Positions 1 through 9,533 are shown, numbered from the stretch's first letter. The stretch is DNA of 64,000 nucleotides from Devosia rhodophyticola (GCF_028816475.1 NZ_CP118247.1:1364001-1428000), one strand, 5' to 3'. Notes: generated by a model from the letters alone, not told the origin. Numbers and translations: made by a program.

Positions 1-414
1 ACCATTGCCTTGCTGGAGCGTGTCTCGCTGCCCCAGCCGCAGCGCATTGCCAATGCCTATCCTTATGAAGTTTCGGGCGGTCAGCGTCAGCGCGTCGCCA
101 TTGCCATGGCGTTAGCGTGTCGCCCCAAACTGCTGATTGCCGATGAGCCAACCACGGCACTCGATGTTACCACCCAGGCTGAGATTCTGGCCCTGCTCGA
201 CAGTCTGGTGCGCGACCTTGGCATGGCGCTCCTGTTCATTAGCCACGACCTTCCGGTCGTTTCCACCATCGTCGATCAGGTGCTGGTATTGCGGCAGGGG
301 CGCATGGTGGAAACCGGCCCGGTCAAATCGGTCCTTGGCACGCCCACCCAGCAATATACCCAATCGCTGGTGGCGGCTGCCCGTGCCTTTGATACTGCCT
401 TGGGGGCGAGATGA
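1..414 (+). CDS. Oligopeptide/dipeptide ABC transporter ATPase, DppD-like (5' end outside window)
   Basis: The frame is open from the first base, so the N-terminal part with the Walker A loop lies outside the window. What remains is the C-terminal half of an ABC ATPase. It has the signature SGGQRQR after a YPYEV lead, the Walker B stretch LLIADEP, the D-loop ALDVT and the switch histidine in FISHDLP. The [23 protein letters not shown]-type context and the TQQYTQSL tail are typical of DppD/OppD proteins, which power peptide or nickel uptake from the cytoplasmic face of the membrane. The stop overlaps the next start by 4 bp (ATGA), so the two ATPases form one operon and probably a heterodimer. 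The substrate cannot be told from the sequence. Confidence 0.9.
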   Translation, partial: TIALLERVSLPQPQRIANAYPYEVSGGQRQRVAIAMALACRPKLLIADEPTTALDVTTQAEILALLDSLVRDLGMALLFISHDLPVVSTIVDQVLVLRQGRMVETGPVKSVLGTPTQQYTQSLVAAARAFDTALGAR

Positions 415-1157
415 GCATTCTATCGCTTGATCAGGTCAATTTTGGTTACACCAGCAAAGCCAGGGTTCTCAACGAAGTCAGCTTTGAGGTCGAGCGCGGC
501 GCCAATCTCGGCATTGTTGGTGAAAGCGGTTCAGGCAAAACCACACTGTTGCGCCTGCTACTCGGTCTTGAGCGTCCAACCAGCGGCACCATCAATTTCG
601 GCAGCGTTCAGCTGGATCCGCGCGATGCCAATTTCATGCGCCGCTATCGCCGCGCCGTGCAGATGGTATTTCAGGATCCCTATTCCTCGCTCGATCCACG
701 TCAGCGCGTTCGCGATATCATCGCCGAGCCGCTCCAGTCTCTGCGCATAGAGGGTAATCACGATGAGGCGGTTGCGGCAGCTCTCACCGAAGTTGGCCTG
801 CCCGCCGACGCGGTCCGGCGCTATCCGCACGAATTTTCCGGCGGCCAACGCCAACGCATTGCCATTGCTCGCGCCATCGTTGCCCGCCCCCAACTGGTGC
901 TGGCCGACGAAGCCGTCAGCGCCCTCGACCTCTCGACCCGCGTCCGCATTGTCGAGCTGCTCAAGCAATTGGGTCACACCATGACGCTGGTGCTGGTTTC
1001 ACACGATCTGGGCGTTGTCGCTGCCCTTTGCCCGCGCATTGTCATTCTCGAGCGCGGCATAGTTGTCGAGGCCGGCGACACTGCCACCATTTTGGCCGCC
1101 CCCCAGCACCCCTACACGAGAAAACTCATCGCCAGCGTCCCCCGCATGCCCGCCTAA
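411..1157 (+). CDS. Oligopeptide/dipeptide ABC transporter ATPase, DppF-like
   Basis: A complete 248-residue ABC ATPase, translationally coupled to the upstream ATPase. It has Walker A GESGSGKT near residue 38, a Q-loop in MVFQDPYSSLDPR, the signature [14 protein letters not shown], Walker [13 protein letters not shown] and the switch histidine in VSHDLG. The FQDPYSSLDPR block is characteristic of DppF/OppF. It is shorter than many DppF proteins (about 320 residues) because it ends soon after the QHPYTRKL motif and lacks the Cys-containing C-terminal extension. With the preceding gene it would supply both nucleotide-binding subunits of a Dpp/Opp importer whose permeases and binding protein lie before the window. 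It could serve the biosynthesis-like genes downstream, but that is only proximity. Confidence 0.92.
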   Translation: MSILSLDQVNFGYTSKARVLNEVSFEVERGANLGIVGESGSGKTTLLRLLLGLERPTSGTINFGSVQLDPRDANFMRRYRRAVQMVFQDPYSSLDPRQRVRDIIAEPLQSLRIEGNHDEAVAAALTEVGLPADAVRRYPHEFSGGQRQRIAIARAIVARPQLVLADEAVSALDLSTRVRIVELLKQLGHTMTLVLVSHDLGVVAALCPRIVILERGIVVEAGDTATILAAPQHPYTRKLIASVPRMPA

Positions 1158-1254
1158 AGCCACCGGCTCGGGCACGCATCTGGACTTTAGCCTTGCAATA
1201 CCGCCCCCAGTCCGCTTTCAAAGGGGATAACTTATCCAACAGGCCGCTGATCAC

Positions 1255-4158
1255 TTGCCAGATAATGTTTGCCGGCACATCGCCAACGTCGCGATCGCCC
1301 ACCCGACGTCGGTGGCGCTTTTGGCGCATGATCGCCAGCACGCCACCTACAGCGACATTTTCGATCAGGTCGACGCGCTCACCGGTACCCTGAGCCAACT
1401 CGAGTGCGCATCTGGCACCCGTATCGCGGTCATGTTGGACAGTGGACCAGAAATGGCGGTGGCCTGTCTGGCCATCATGGGCACCTCGATATGCGTTCCG
1501 ATCAACCCTCATTACCCGGCCAGCGAGCTTTTGTCGCTTTTGCCGCGTCTCAACGTTACTCACATGCTAACCGATCGTGCCCTCTACGCCACACATGGCG
1601 AGCTGTTTGTGAGCATGGGGTTAAGCGTCATCATCGCCACCCCAGACCCCACCGCGCCAGCCGGACGCTTTACGTTTGAGATCGCGCACAAGCCCGGAAA
1701 TCCGGTAGTTCCGTCCGCAAAGGGCACCCCGCAAAACCTTGCCCTGCTGCTCCACACATCCGGTTCCACCGGCACACCAAAACTGGTCCCCCTCACCCAC
1801 GAAAACCTGCTCAGCGCCATGGCCAATGTGGTCTCTTCATTGGCGCTAACCCCTTCTGATCGTTGCCTGAATACCATGCCGATGTTCCACGTCGGCGGCC
1901 TGGTCGACCTGTTCCTTGCACCCCTCTCCGTCGGCTCCAGCATCATCACCGCTCCCACCCTCGGGCCCCAATCGGCACTCACCAGCATCCTCGAATTTTC
2001 CCCGACCTGGTATCAGGGTGTTCCCACGATGTTGGCGGATTTTCTGGCCAATCTACCTGACGAACTGCCTCCGAAAGTCGCCAATCTTCGCTTCATCCGC
2101 TCTGTCTCGGCACCGCTGCCCGCGCGCCTTCTCGCTGACATAGAAGCACGGCTCGATATTCCGGTTATCGAGATCTTCGGGATGAGCGAGACGGCTGGTC
2201 TGATTGCGAGCACCCCCCTGCCGCCCGGGATGAGAAAACCCGGTTCGGTCGGCATTGCTGCCGGCCCCGAAGTGGCGATAGTGGACGTCCTGGGCAATCG
2301 GATCGGTGCCGACGTTCGCGGCGAAATTGTCGTTCGCGGCCCCAGTGTCATATCCAGTTATCTTGATCAGAATGCCAGTCAATCCAGTGCTTTCATAGGC
2401 AGTTGGATGCGCTCTGGAGACGAAGGCTATCTCGATGCCGATGGCTATTTGTTCCTCACCGGTCGACTCAAGGACATCATCAATCGGGGCGGTGAAAAGA
2501 TTGCCCCCAGCGAAATTGATATCATCGTCAACGAACTCGAGGGGGTTGCAGAAGCCGCGGCCTACGCCCGACCTCATGCAGGTCTAGGCGAGGAGGTCGG
2601 GCTGGCGGTCGTTCTGAGGCCAGGCGCTCCGCTTTCCGAAGCTGATATCCTCCACCATCTCAGCCCAAAGCTGGTCCAGTTCAAACAACCTCGCCATGTC
2701 GATTTCCTTGCGACCCTGCCTCGCGTTCCCAGCGGTAAACTTGACCGCAGGGCGATTGCCGGATTGGTGGGCATTTCGTCGTCCCAATCCGAGCAGTCGC
2801 CACCTCGCTTGCCGGAAACGCCGTTGCAGCGCCAATTGGTAGAGATCTGGCAGCGCATTCTGCAGATTGATGAGGTTGGTCTCGGTGACGACTTTTTTGA
2901 TCTTGGCGGCGACTCGCTCAAAGCCACGACACTGATGATTGAGTTAGAAGCAATTTTTGATCAACCACTTGATGGCGCTTTGCTTTTTGATGCGTCAACC
3001 ATTGCGGAACTGAGCGAAAAACTATCTCATCTGTCCAAGGATGCTGGCGTATTCCCAGCCAATGTCAGTCCGGGCGAACTCCCCGATGCGGTCTATCAGG
3101 AGATCAAACGCCAGATCGCCGGTTGGCAGGGCAACCGGGCACAATCGGCAAGCCTGATCACTGGCCGCAATACGTTCGGAACCAAAATCCCGCTGTTTTG
3201 GGGTGTGACCAAGGAAGCCGAGTTTTCCCAACTGGCACGCAATCTTGATGCGGACCAACCGATCTATGCGATGCGGTCTTTATCCACTACCCAGCTAAAG
3301 AGCGACGACAATACGAGGCTGCTCGCCCACCAATACGCGCGTGAAATTGTCAGACTTTGCCCGACCGACCCCATTCAGATTGGCGGATTCTGTGATGGGG
3401 GTCGGTTGGCCTTCTTTGCGGCTCAGTGGTTAAAGAAACAGGGGCGTCAGGTTGATCTGTTGCTGCATGATCGCTTCGTACCAGAACCCTATGATGGACC
3501 GGTGACCTTTTTCTGGGGCATTACGGGTTGGCTTTTCAGCCACGAGGTGGAGCGGGCGAACAAAGCATGGCGGCGGTACTATTCCGGTCCGCTGAGCGTT
3601 GTTGAACTGCCGGTTGAACACCAGATGGCCTACGAGGACAGTTTTGCGCCGCAGTTGGGCCGGGCGATTAGCGATGAATTGGCCCGCCTTGGAGGGCGCT
3701 CTGAGCCCGAGAGCACGACTTTTCAGCCACTTGAGGTGCCACTGCCATCGGACATTTACCAAGCGCGGCTTTCGGCCAGGGTGCTCCCGCTGCTGCGCCA
3801 AGGCCGCCCACACATCGTGCGAACCAAGGTTCGCAACACAAGTGCACACGACTGGATGCCGACCGAGCAGAGCGGCATTTGCCTGGCGGCGCGATGGACC
3901 AACCTTGATGGGTTTGAGATCGTACAGATCGAGGGATTTACGGCCCTGAAGCAGGCTGTTCCATCGGGAGGCGAAGTGCATCTGGAGTTGGAGGTGGTTC
4001 CGCCTGCGCGCGGCCTGCCGATGTTTTTGGTCATAGATCTTCTCGAAGAGGGCGTTGGCTGGTTTGGACCGCGCGGTTCAAGGCCCGCCAAATCTTTGGT
4101 GATGCCGCTGGGGCGGCGGGCCGAAGCGAAAAAGGTCTATAGCGCCAGACGGAGATGA
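1255..4158 (+). CDS. NRPS-like fused enzyme: acyl-activating domain, carrier protein, thioesterase-like domain, Ig-like tail
   Basis: A 967-residue multidomain protein. Residues 1-500 are an adenylate-forming domain closest in motif pattern to the oxalyl-CoA-synthetase/AAE3 type: HTSGSTGTPK near 168, FGMSET, NPLPP-like TPLPPGMRKPGSVG, TGRLKDIINRGGEKI and PSGKLDRRAI. Residues about 515-585 are a carrier protein with phosphopantetheine serine 554 in LGGDSLK. Residues about 600-810 resemble a type I thioesterase, but the nucleophile elbow reads GGFCDGG, putting Cys713 where Ser is usual; a candidate His lies in PVEHQM. The last 140 residues look like the Ig-like module with a VRNTSxxxW start and a GVGWFGPRGSRP end (Trp936). 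The TTG start is the only start codon between the upstream in-frame stop and the domain; no good ribosome site is at the usual distance. It converges on and overlaps the P450 by 22 bp. The substrate is unknown. Confidence 0.85.
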   Translation: MPDNVCRHIANVAIAHPTSVALLAHDRQHATYSDIFDQVDALTGTLSQLECASGTRIAVMLDSGPEMAVACLAIMGTSICVPINPHYPASELLSLLPRLNVTHMLTDRALYATHGELFVSMGLSVIIATPDPTAPAGRFTFEIAHKPGNPVVPSAKGTPQNLALLLHTSGSTGTPKLVPLTHENLLSAMANVVSSLALTPSDRCLNTMPMFHVGGLVDLFLAPLSVGSSIITAPTLGPQSALTSILEFSPTWYQGVPTMLADFLANLPDELPPKVANLRFIRSVSAPLPARLLADIEARLDIPVIEIFGMSETAGLIASTPLPPGMRKPGSVGIAAGPEVAIVDVLGNRIGADVRGEIVVRGPSVISSYLDQNASQSSAFIGSWMRSGDEGYLDADGYLFLTGRLKDIINRGGEKIAPSEIDIIVNELEGVAEAAAYARPHAGLGEEVGLAVVLRPGAPLSEADILHHLSPKLVQFKQPRHVDFLATLPRVPSGKLDRRAIAGLVGISSSQSEQSPPRLPETPLQRQLVEIWQRILQIDEVGLGDDFFDLGGDSLKATTLMIELEAIFDQPLDGALLFDASTIAELSEKLSHLSKDAGVFPANVSPGELPDAVYQEIKRQIAGWQGNRAQSASLITGRNTFGTKIPLFWGVTKEAEFSQLARNLDADQPIYAMRSLSTTQLKSDDNTRLLAHQYAREIVRLCPTDPIQIGGFCDGGRLAFFAAQWLKKQGRQVDLLLHDRFVPEPYDGPVTFFWGITGWLFSHEVERANKAWRRYYSGPLSVVELPVEHQMAYEDSFAPQLGRAISDELARLGGRSEPESTTFQPLEVPLPSDIYQARLSARVLPLLRQGRPHIVRTKVRNTSAHDWMPTEQSGICLAARWTNLDGFEIVQIEGFTALKQAVPSGGEVHLELEVVPPARGLPMFLVIDLLEEGVGWFGPRGSRPAKSLVMPLGRRAEAKKVYSARRR

Positions 4159-5440
4159 GCGAGCCATCGATGCCCGGGCCGGGCCAACCATTGTGGCGCG
4201 TCGTCCACGAGCCTGACGTTGGGCGCGTGCGCCAAAAAAGCAGCAACTGCCGCTTCTGTTTCAGCTTTGGCCAATTGGGCACCAAGGCACGAATGCTTGC
4301 CTTTGCCGAAGCTTAGGTAGGCTTGGCGTGGGCGGGCAATGTCAAAGCGATCAGGCGCGGGGAACTGGGCGGGATCGCGATTGGCGGCCCCCAATATCAG
4401 CAAGACGGTGCTGTCCTGTTTGATGGCGGTGCCGTGGATCTCAGTATCGGATCTGGCCACCCGGGCAATTGCCTGGGCCGGGGATTCAATACGGAGGGCT
4501 TCTTCAATCGCTGCCCCTGTCCGTTCGGGCACGCCTCTGAGGGCCGCAAACTGGTCGGGGTTACTCAAAAGCGACTGGACGACGCTGGCTATTCCGCGAT
4601 CGACATTTTCGACGGCATCGGCAAACAGCAGGATAATTGTGTCGGCCAGCACCATGGGATCGCGAATGCCCGCCTCGGCCATCGCCGGGATCAACGCCGA
4701 AACGTAATCGTGTTGCGGATTGGTGGTCCGAGCCTGCACCACGGTCAGAACATAATGTCGGAAGGCCGCCAATTGGTTGTCCATTTCCAAGCGCGCGGCT
4801 TCAGAGGGAATTTTTGAGAACAGATAAAAAAATACTCGCTGTGGGCTTTGAGTTGATCACCGTCGGTATCGGGAAAGCCAAGGATCGAGCAGATGGTCTT
4901 GAGCACAAACGGGGTAGCAAAATCCTTGATCAACTCGACATCGGAGCGCCCCTGTAGCCGCTCGAGGCAGTGTTGCGCAAAGCCCTGATAGTCGGGCGGC
5001 ATCGATTTGAGATGACCGGTAAAGCTGCGCGCCACAGCCCTTCTGGGCCCCGCGTGGGCAGGATCATCGAGAAAAGGCAGAATGTTGTTAGCCATGTCGG
5101 CGCAGACATAATTGTCGCGGTTACGCGAATGCACCACGGCATAGCGCGCCGGGGCATTCCCGAGTGCTGGATTGGCGAGCGCTGCAACAACGTCGTCATA
5201 GCGCGTCAACACAAAAGCCCCATTGGGAGCGCGGTGAACCGGCTCATTTTCGCGCAACCATCGGTAGGTTGGATAGGGATCGGCCACGAATTGGGGATGA
5301 TCGGGCTCGTAACGCTCGAGAAGCGTCCGTTCTTCGGGCGTATTCTGCCTGGTTATCCCAAACCTATTGAGCAGAGAACGAATGGTTCTCACCGATGACC
5401 TTGGCAATTTCAGCTTCATTCTTGGCCAGATGTTCGCCAA
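4137..5440 (-). pseudogene. Cytochrome P450, split by a one-base frameshift
   Basis: Two overlapping frames together make one full-length bacterial P450 of about 420 residues. The N-terminal part (5440-4745) carries LLERYEPDHPQFVADPYPTY and the C-helix region LDDPAHAGPRRAV. The C-terminal part (4790-4137) carries the ExxR helix region, RESPA-like IESPAQAIARVA, and the heme loop FGKGKHSCLG, with the ligand Cys codon at 4287-4289. Adding one A to the seven-A run at 4826-4832 joins them as EYFFYLFSKIPSEAARLEMD, a normal P450 sequence. So the gene is either recently broken or miscalled. The I-helix reads FADAVENVDRG instead of the usual AGxxT, so oxygen activation may differ. Start could be 5440 or 5419; both overlap the end of the upstream amidohydrolase gene on the same strand. 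Confidence 0.88.
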
Positions 5441-6494
5441 GAATGGCCCGATCTTCAGGACTCAAGCGCTTGCCAGCAGCCAGTTTGGCCAGAATATCGG
5501 TCTGATAGAATCGGATAGCCGCCGACAGAACGAATATTTCGTCCACCAGATCCGCCGTTGTGCTGGGTGAGCATATGTCGGCAATATTGTCAGTGCCGAC
5601 GCGCACATGCACACCCGCTTCGAGCAGTTCAAGCACCCTTGGGATGCAATTGTAAGTTGGCGTGTGCAACGGACGAAGCTGGCGCATGCCGATGGCGGCC
5701 GAAGGGCAGGTTATGACCCCGATATTGCATTCGAGCAGCCCCTCGACCATGCGCCGATGGCGCCTCTCATCATAGGTCGATGGCGAGATCATGTGCACCG
5801 CCCAAACGAGTGGGTCGCCATTGTCGGCGCACGGCGTACCGACAACGCGGGCGACTTCAATCAATCGCTCGGTGCCGCGCTCGCCCTCCTCATTTCGCTG
5901 GTCGGTGTGGACATGCAGCATCATCTTGTGGCGAAGCGCCAAATCCAGATGACGCTCGCAATGGTTCTCAAACCCAATGTGGTCGGGATAATCGTCAATA
6001 TCATCCGCTTCAGGAAGGCAGCCTATGAAATCGGCGCTGGCTACCGCTTCCTCGAGCAGCGCCCATCGTTGAGGCTCACCATCAACGAACCCAAACGGGG
6101 TATAGGCGCCCAGTCGAAGATCAATTTTGCCAGCGTAGCGATTGCGTAAATTGGCGAGTGTTTGCAGCGCCGATAATTGCACCCGATCATCTGTCACATC
6201 GACCATTGTATCGACGCGCGTTGTGCCGATATCAACCATGGCATCCAGATATTCAACCGCCCGCGCCGTCAGGTCCTCGACATCGAATGCGGGGCCAGCG
6301 TGCAAATTGTTGATCAATGAATGTTTGCGCATCAGCGAAACATGGGAATTGTCCAGAACAGTCAGATCAATCCCTGCCATATATTTCGGGTCGAGTGTAC
6401 CGGCCCGGTCAAGATGAGCGTGAGCATTGTGCATGCCACCGTAGCCCGCAATCTGGGTCTCCAGCAGTCGATAAAACGGCGTTTTACTTCTCAT
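5364..6494 (-). CDS. Cytosine-deaminase-like amidohydrolase
   Basis: A 376-residue protein of the metal-dependent amidohydrolase superfamily. Visible metal-site motifs in order are NAHAHLDRA near residue 24, LHVHTDQ near 195, a third histidine in VWAVHMIS and the aspartate in VGTDNIADI. This set matches the cytosine deaminase/N-isopropylammelide branch, in which one metal ion activates water to deaminate a cyclic amidine. The first motif has HxH, and HLDR at that place is typical for CodA-like enzymes that use a histidine of the next strand. It sits upstream of the P450 on the same strand, with an overlap of 56-77 bp, so the two are probably cotranscribed. A role in tailoring a small molecule is an inference from the neighbourhood; salvage of a base-like compound is equally possible. 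Confidence 0.75.
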   Translation of the reverse strand: MRSKTPFYRLLETQIAGYGGMHNAHAHLDRAGTLDPKYMAGIDLTVLDNSHVSLMRKHSLINNLHAGPAFDVEDLTARAVEYLDAMVDIGTTRVDTMVDVTDDRVQLSALQTLANLRNRYAGKIDLRLGAYTPFGFVDGEPQRWALLEEAVASADFIGCLPEADDIDDYPDHIGFENHCERHLDLALRHKMMLHVHTDQRNEEGERGTERLIEVARVVGTPCADNGDPLVWAVHMISPSTYDERRHRRMVEGLLECNIGVITCPSAAIGMRQLRPLHTPTYNCIPRVLELLEAGVHVRVGTDNIADICSPSTTADLVDEIFVLSAAIRFYQTDILAKLAAGKRLSPEDRAILGEHLAKNEAEIAKVIGENHSFSAQ

Positions 6495-6664
6495 AAATCA
6501 AAAAGGACCTAATCGGATATCGGGGTCAACCCCCCTAATGTGGTGTTCGAACAGCTTGGCAGCGAGCTGGCCTTCTCCTGATTCCACATCAAATCGAACC
6601 GGCGCCGTTAATTCGACGAGCTTCCAAGAATGATTGAACGGGGCGATGCCGACGCTTTGGAATT

Positions 6665-7648
6665 CTATCTTCCCAAGGCCGACTGGTCGGTACAGATGCG
6701 GTCGAGTAGTGCGTCCATTTCCCCTTTTTCGGGCATACCGCGCTCAAGGCGCTGCTTTAGAAATTTCATCGATTCCGCCAGTATTTCGTCGAGCCGTGTT
6801 TCGCAGGCAAAGGCGCCTGCGACGCCCTTAACTTTGGTATTATCGAACAGTGCCGACCAGGACTTGTCGCCGGTCAGGGGGCCTTCCCAGTCGCTGCGAT
6901 AACGCACCAGGGTGTCGGTTGGGACGTGCACGACCCGGGGTTCAACGCCCAGTGCCTTGCCAATGCTGGAATAGATCGCGTCCCAGGTGTGCGCTGTGTC
7001 TGAGGTGATGTGGAAGGTTTCCTTGATCGCGCCACTCTTGCCAAACAGGCTAACGAATGGGACTGCAAAATCGATGGAGCGCGTTAGCGTCCATGGCGTA
7101 TTGCCGTCGCCAGCGACAACTACCGGCTCGCCTTCAAGCATTCGCCGCGCAATCAAATCGCCCTCGCCCATCATTGTGGGCAGTCCGGTGCGGACGGTGT
7201 GGCTTGGGCGAATGATGGTCCAGGGTAGGTTGCTGCTATCCTTGAGCAATTTTTCGCAGGCAATCTTGTTCTGGCTATAAGTCCAGAACGGATTGATTGC
7301 CGGGGTCTGCTCGGTGATCACATAGTGGCTGGCAGGTTTTTCATAGACCGATGCTGAGGAGATGAATATATATTGCCCGACCTTGCCGGAGAACAACGCA
7401 ATGTCCCTGGCTAGCTGATCGGGGGTAAAGGCGATGAACTGACAGACCACGTCGAAGCCGAGATCTGCCAGGCCGTCATATTCCGGCCCATTCATGTCGC
7501 CGACAATGGAGGTTGTGCCGGTCGGAAGCGCAGCGCCGGACCTTCCGCGATTAAAGACACTGACATCATAACCCTGGCTCACGGCCCGCTCAACGCAGGG
7601 GTAGGAAATTTGTCCGGTGCCGCCGATGAATAATACTCTCTTGGCCAT
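6665..7648 (-). CDS. NAD(P)-dependent epimerase/dehydratase (extended SDR)
   Basis: A 327-residue Rossmann-fold protein. The N-terminus carries the dinucleotide loop FIGGTGQIS, followed by a basic FNRGRSG stretch that would favour NADPH. The active-site region has ISSASVYE and, further on, YSQNKIACE, which supplies the YxxxK pair of the SDR family. The mid region IIRPSHTVRTG is the usual extended-SDR substrate loop. It resembles the reductases annotated as NAD-dependent epimerase/dehydratase or isoflavone-reductase-like proteins. It stands 170 bp upstream of the amidohydrolase on the same strand and may share its transcript. Substrate unknown; a reductase or epimerase step on the product of the nearby acyl-activating enzyme is a guess. 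Confidence 0.82.
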   Translation of the reverse strand: MAKRVLFIGGTGQISYPCVERAVSQGYDVSVFNRGRSGAALPTGTTSIVGDMNGPEYDGLADLGFDVVCQFIAFTPDQLARDIALFSGKVGQYIFISSASVYEKPASHYVITEQTPAINPFWTYSQNKIACEKLLKDSSNLPWTIIRPSHTVRTGLPTMMGEGDLIARRMLEGEPVVVAGDGNTPWTLTRSIDFAVPFVSLFGKSGAIKETFHITSDTAHTWDAIYSSIGKALGVEPRVVHVPTDTLVRYRSDWEGPLTGDKSWSALFDNTKVKGVAGAFACETRLDEILAESMKFLKQRLERGMPEKGEMDALLDRICTDQSALGR

Positions 7649-7748
7649 GAAATGCCTCCATTGTCATTATGGGCCGGTAGTCAGGTCGACCGGCTTATAT
7701 CAAAAGTCGGGGTCCAAAGTGCGCCGCTTATGCTGCGTGAGCAAGGTA

Positions 7749-9533
7749 TTAGCGCGGCGCGACGACGTAGATTTTAAGCGGACCACCTTTGCTGATGTCG
7801 GTGAGCCAGGCCGGTAGCCTGCCTTCAGGCGCCAGCTTGACGAAAGAGTCAGGGGCAGCATCCGGTAAGCCCGCCATTTCGGGTAAGGCGGGGCAAGTAA
7901 CCACCAGATTGATGCCGCGCTTGTCGAGAATATCGCGCGCCGTCGAAATGGGTTGATTGAAGAAATGGAAGGCGTCGAGCACTCCCTGCTCGTTGCGGTG
8001 GTACGGTGCAGCCACAACCGAATGGGATGTGTTGAGCAGGATATGGGAACCCAGATCAATCGGGTTCATTATTGGCTGGGCTGGCAGGGTACCGAGTTGG
8101 ACAAAAGCTTCTGGCACGACGCAGGAGGCCCGGCCCGGCTGCTCAATGGCCGTATTGTTGGACGGCAAGGCCAGTCCGCCTGTCAGCAAAGTGACCAGCA
8201 CGACCATGATGATGCCCGAAAAAGTCAACCAGCTGCCCAACAATAAGGCTGCATCGCGCAGTCGCCTGCCATCGAGATAGCGCTTTCGCAGCGTCACGAT
8301 CAGCCAGGCAGCAGCCGGAATGGCGGGCATGGTCACCAACCGGGCCCCGCGCACCTGCAGCGCCATGACCAGCGTCGCCATGGCCAGGAATCCCATCAAG
8401 ACCAGCCATTCCGAGCGATCGTACGGAAACCGGATCGCGCGCCATGCAATAATGGCGATGCCGACAAATCCAGGCACGCTGACCGCTATCGTGTAGGCTG
8501 GCAGTTCCCAGATGCTTTCCCACCAGGTCTTGGCCTCTGAAATTGCATTCAGCCAGTTCGCAACGAGCCATGGATCAACGGACGCGTATGGTCCTTTTAT
8601 GCATTGCGGATCGATCAGTAGGGTCAACCCGATGCCGATTACACCCGCTACCACCATTCCAATCAATTTGCGCCAATAGGAGGATTGCAGCCACGACGCA
8701 GAGCCAAGTGCGCCAAACAGAACACCGATCAACAGTGCGCCGCCAATGTAAAATATCGATATTGCGTCGCATGCCGGGACAAACCAGCGCTCGGGCGGCA
8801 GGGCAATGACAAGATGCACGATGCCAACAACAGCAAAGCTAATACCGAAGCCGCGCAAATTCTTGCTTTGATCAGTCCGAAACACCCACAGTAGAGCCGT
8901 TCCAGCAATTGCAACAATCACGGCAGGGACCGATTCCGTGCCGACGGCCAATGCGGTTGCGCAAAGCCCACCTGCCAGCATGCTGAAGCGCCAGCGCTTG
9001 ATGGCCTCGATGCAGGCCCAGGCAATCGCCAATGTCAGGATGATCTGGACGCTATGATGGTCTATGCGACCGGGCGTAAATTCAGCGGTGACGGCAGGGC
9101 TGAGGACAGGCAGAATCAGCGCGGGCAGCACCCCGACCTCACCGACCAATCGCAAGGCAAGCCGCGCACTAAGCCATAACAGGATCAGCAGGAGCAGCAG
9201 GGGCCAGACATAGGCGGCGACCAGTTCGGCGTGCCCAAAGGCGAACGGGCGCGCCACAACAATGATGGTGGCAATGGGAAGATCGACCAGTCTGGACCAG
9301 TGTACCTCGGCGCCGAACGGAGCGTTGAGCCGGTGCTGAACGATATCGAACCAGTTTTGGCCGCCGAGAAAATCGCGCACAACCACCATGCGCATGGCAT
9401 CGTCGGTATCGGCGAACAGCGGCCCATGACCGCCGCCGACGATGGCGCGAATAACCAGTGTCGCTACGGCGATACCGAATATCGCCAGAACCAGCACCGG
9501 ATTGATGCGCCCTGCGCTTGATTTGTCTGTCAT
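7749..9533 (-). CDS. Polytopic membrane protein, GT-C-fold glycosyltransferase-like
   Basis: A 594-residue integral membrane protein with about eleven to thirteen hydrophobic segments and a soluble C-terminal domain of about 130 residues. After the first membrane helix comes a periplasmic loop with ADTDDAMR, an acidic pair where GT-C glycosyltransferases keep their metal or lipid-phosphate-binding aspartates, and later GRIDHHSVQ. Such layouts are seen in oligosaccharyltransferase/Stt3-like and ArnT-like enzymes that transfer sugars from lipid carriers on the outer face of the membrane. No close family can be named from the sequence, and acceptor and donor are unknown. It stands alone between the SDR and a peroxiredoxin. 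Confidence 0.6.
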   Translation of the reverse strand: MTDKSSAGRINPVLVLAIFGIAVATLVIRAIVGGGHGPLFADTDDAMRMVVVRDFLGGQNWFDIVQHRLNAPFGAEVHWSRLVDLPIATIIVVARPFAFGHAELVAAYVWPLLLLLILLWLSARLALRLVGEVGVLPALILPVLSPAVTAEFTPGRIDHHSVQIILTLAIAWACIEAIKRWRFSMLAGGLCATALAVGTESVPAVIVAIAGTALLWVFRTDQSKNLRGFGISFAVVGIVHLVIALPPERWFVPACDAISIFYIGGALLIGVLFGALGSASWLQSSYWRKLIGMVVAGVIGIGLTLLIDPQCIKGPYASVDPWLVANWLNAISEAKTWWESIWELPAYTIAVSVPGFVGIAIIAWRAIRFPYDRSEWLVLMGFLAMATLVMALQVRGARLVTMPAIPAAAWLIVTLRKRYLDGRRLRDAALLLGSWLTFSGIIMVVLVTLLTGGLALPSNNTAIEQPGRASCVVPEAFVQLGTLPAQPIMNPIDLGSHILLNTSHSVVAAPYHRNEQGVLDAFHFFNQPISTARDILDKRGINLVVTCPALPEMAGLPDAAPDSFVKLAPEGRLPAWLTDISKGGPLKIYVVAPR

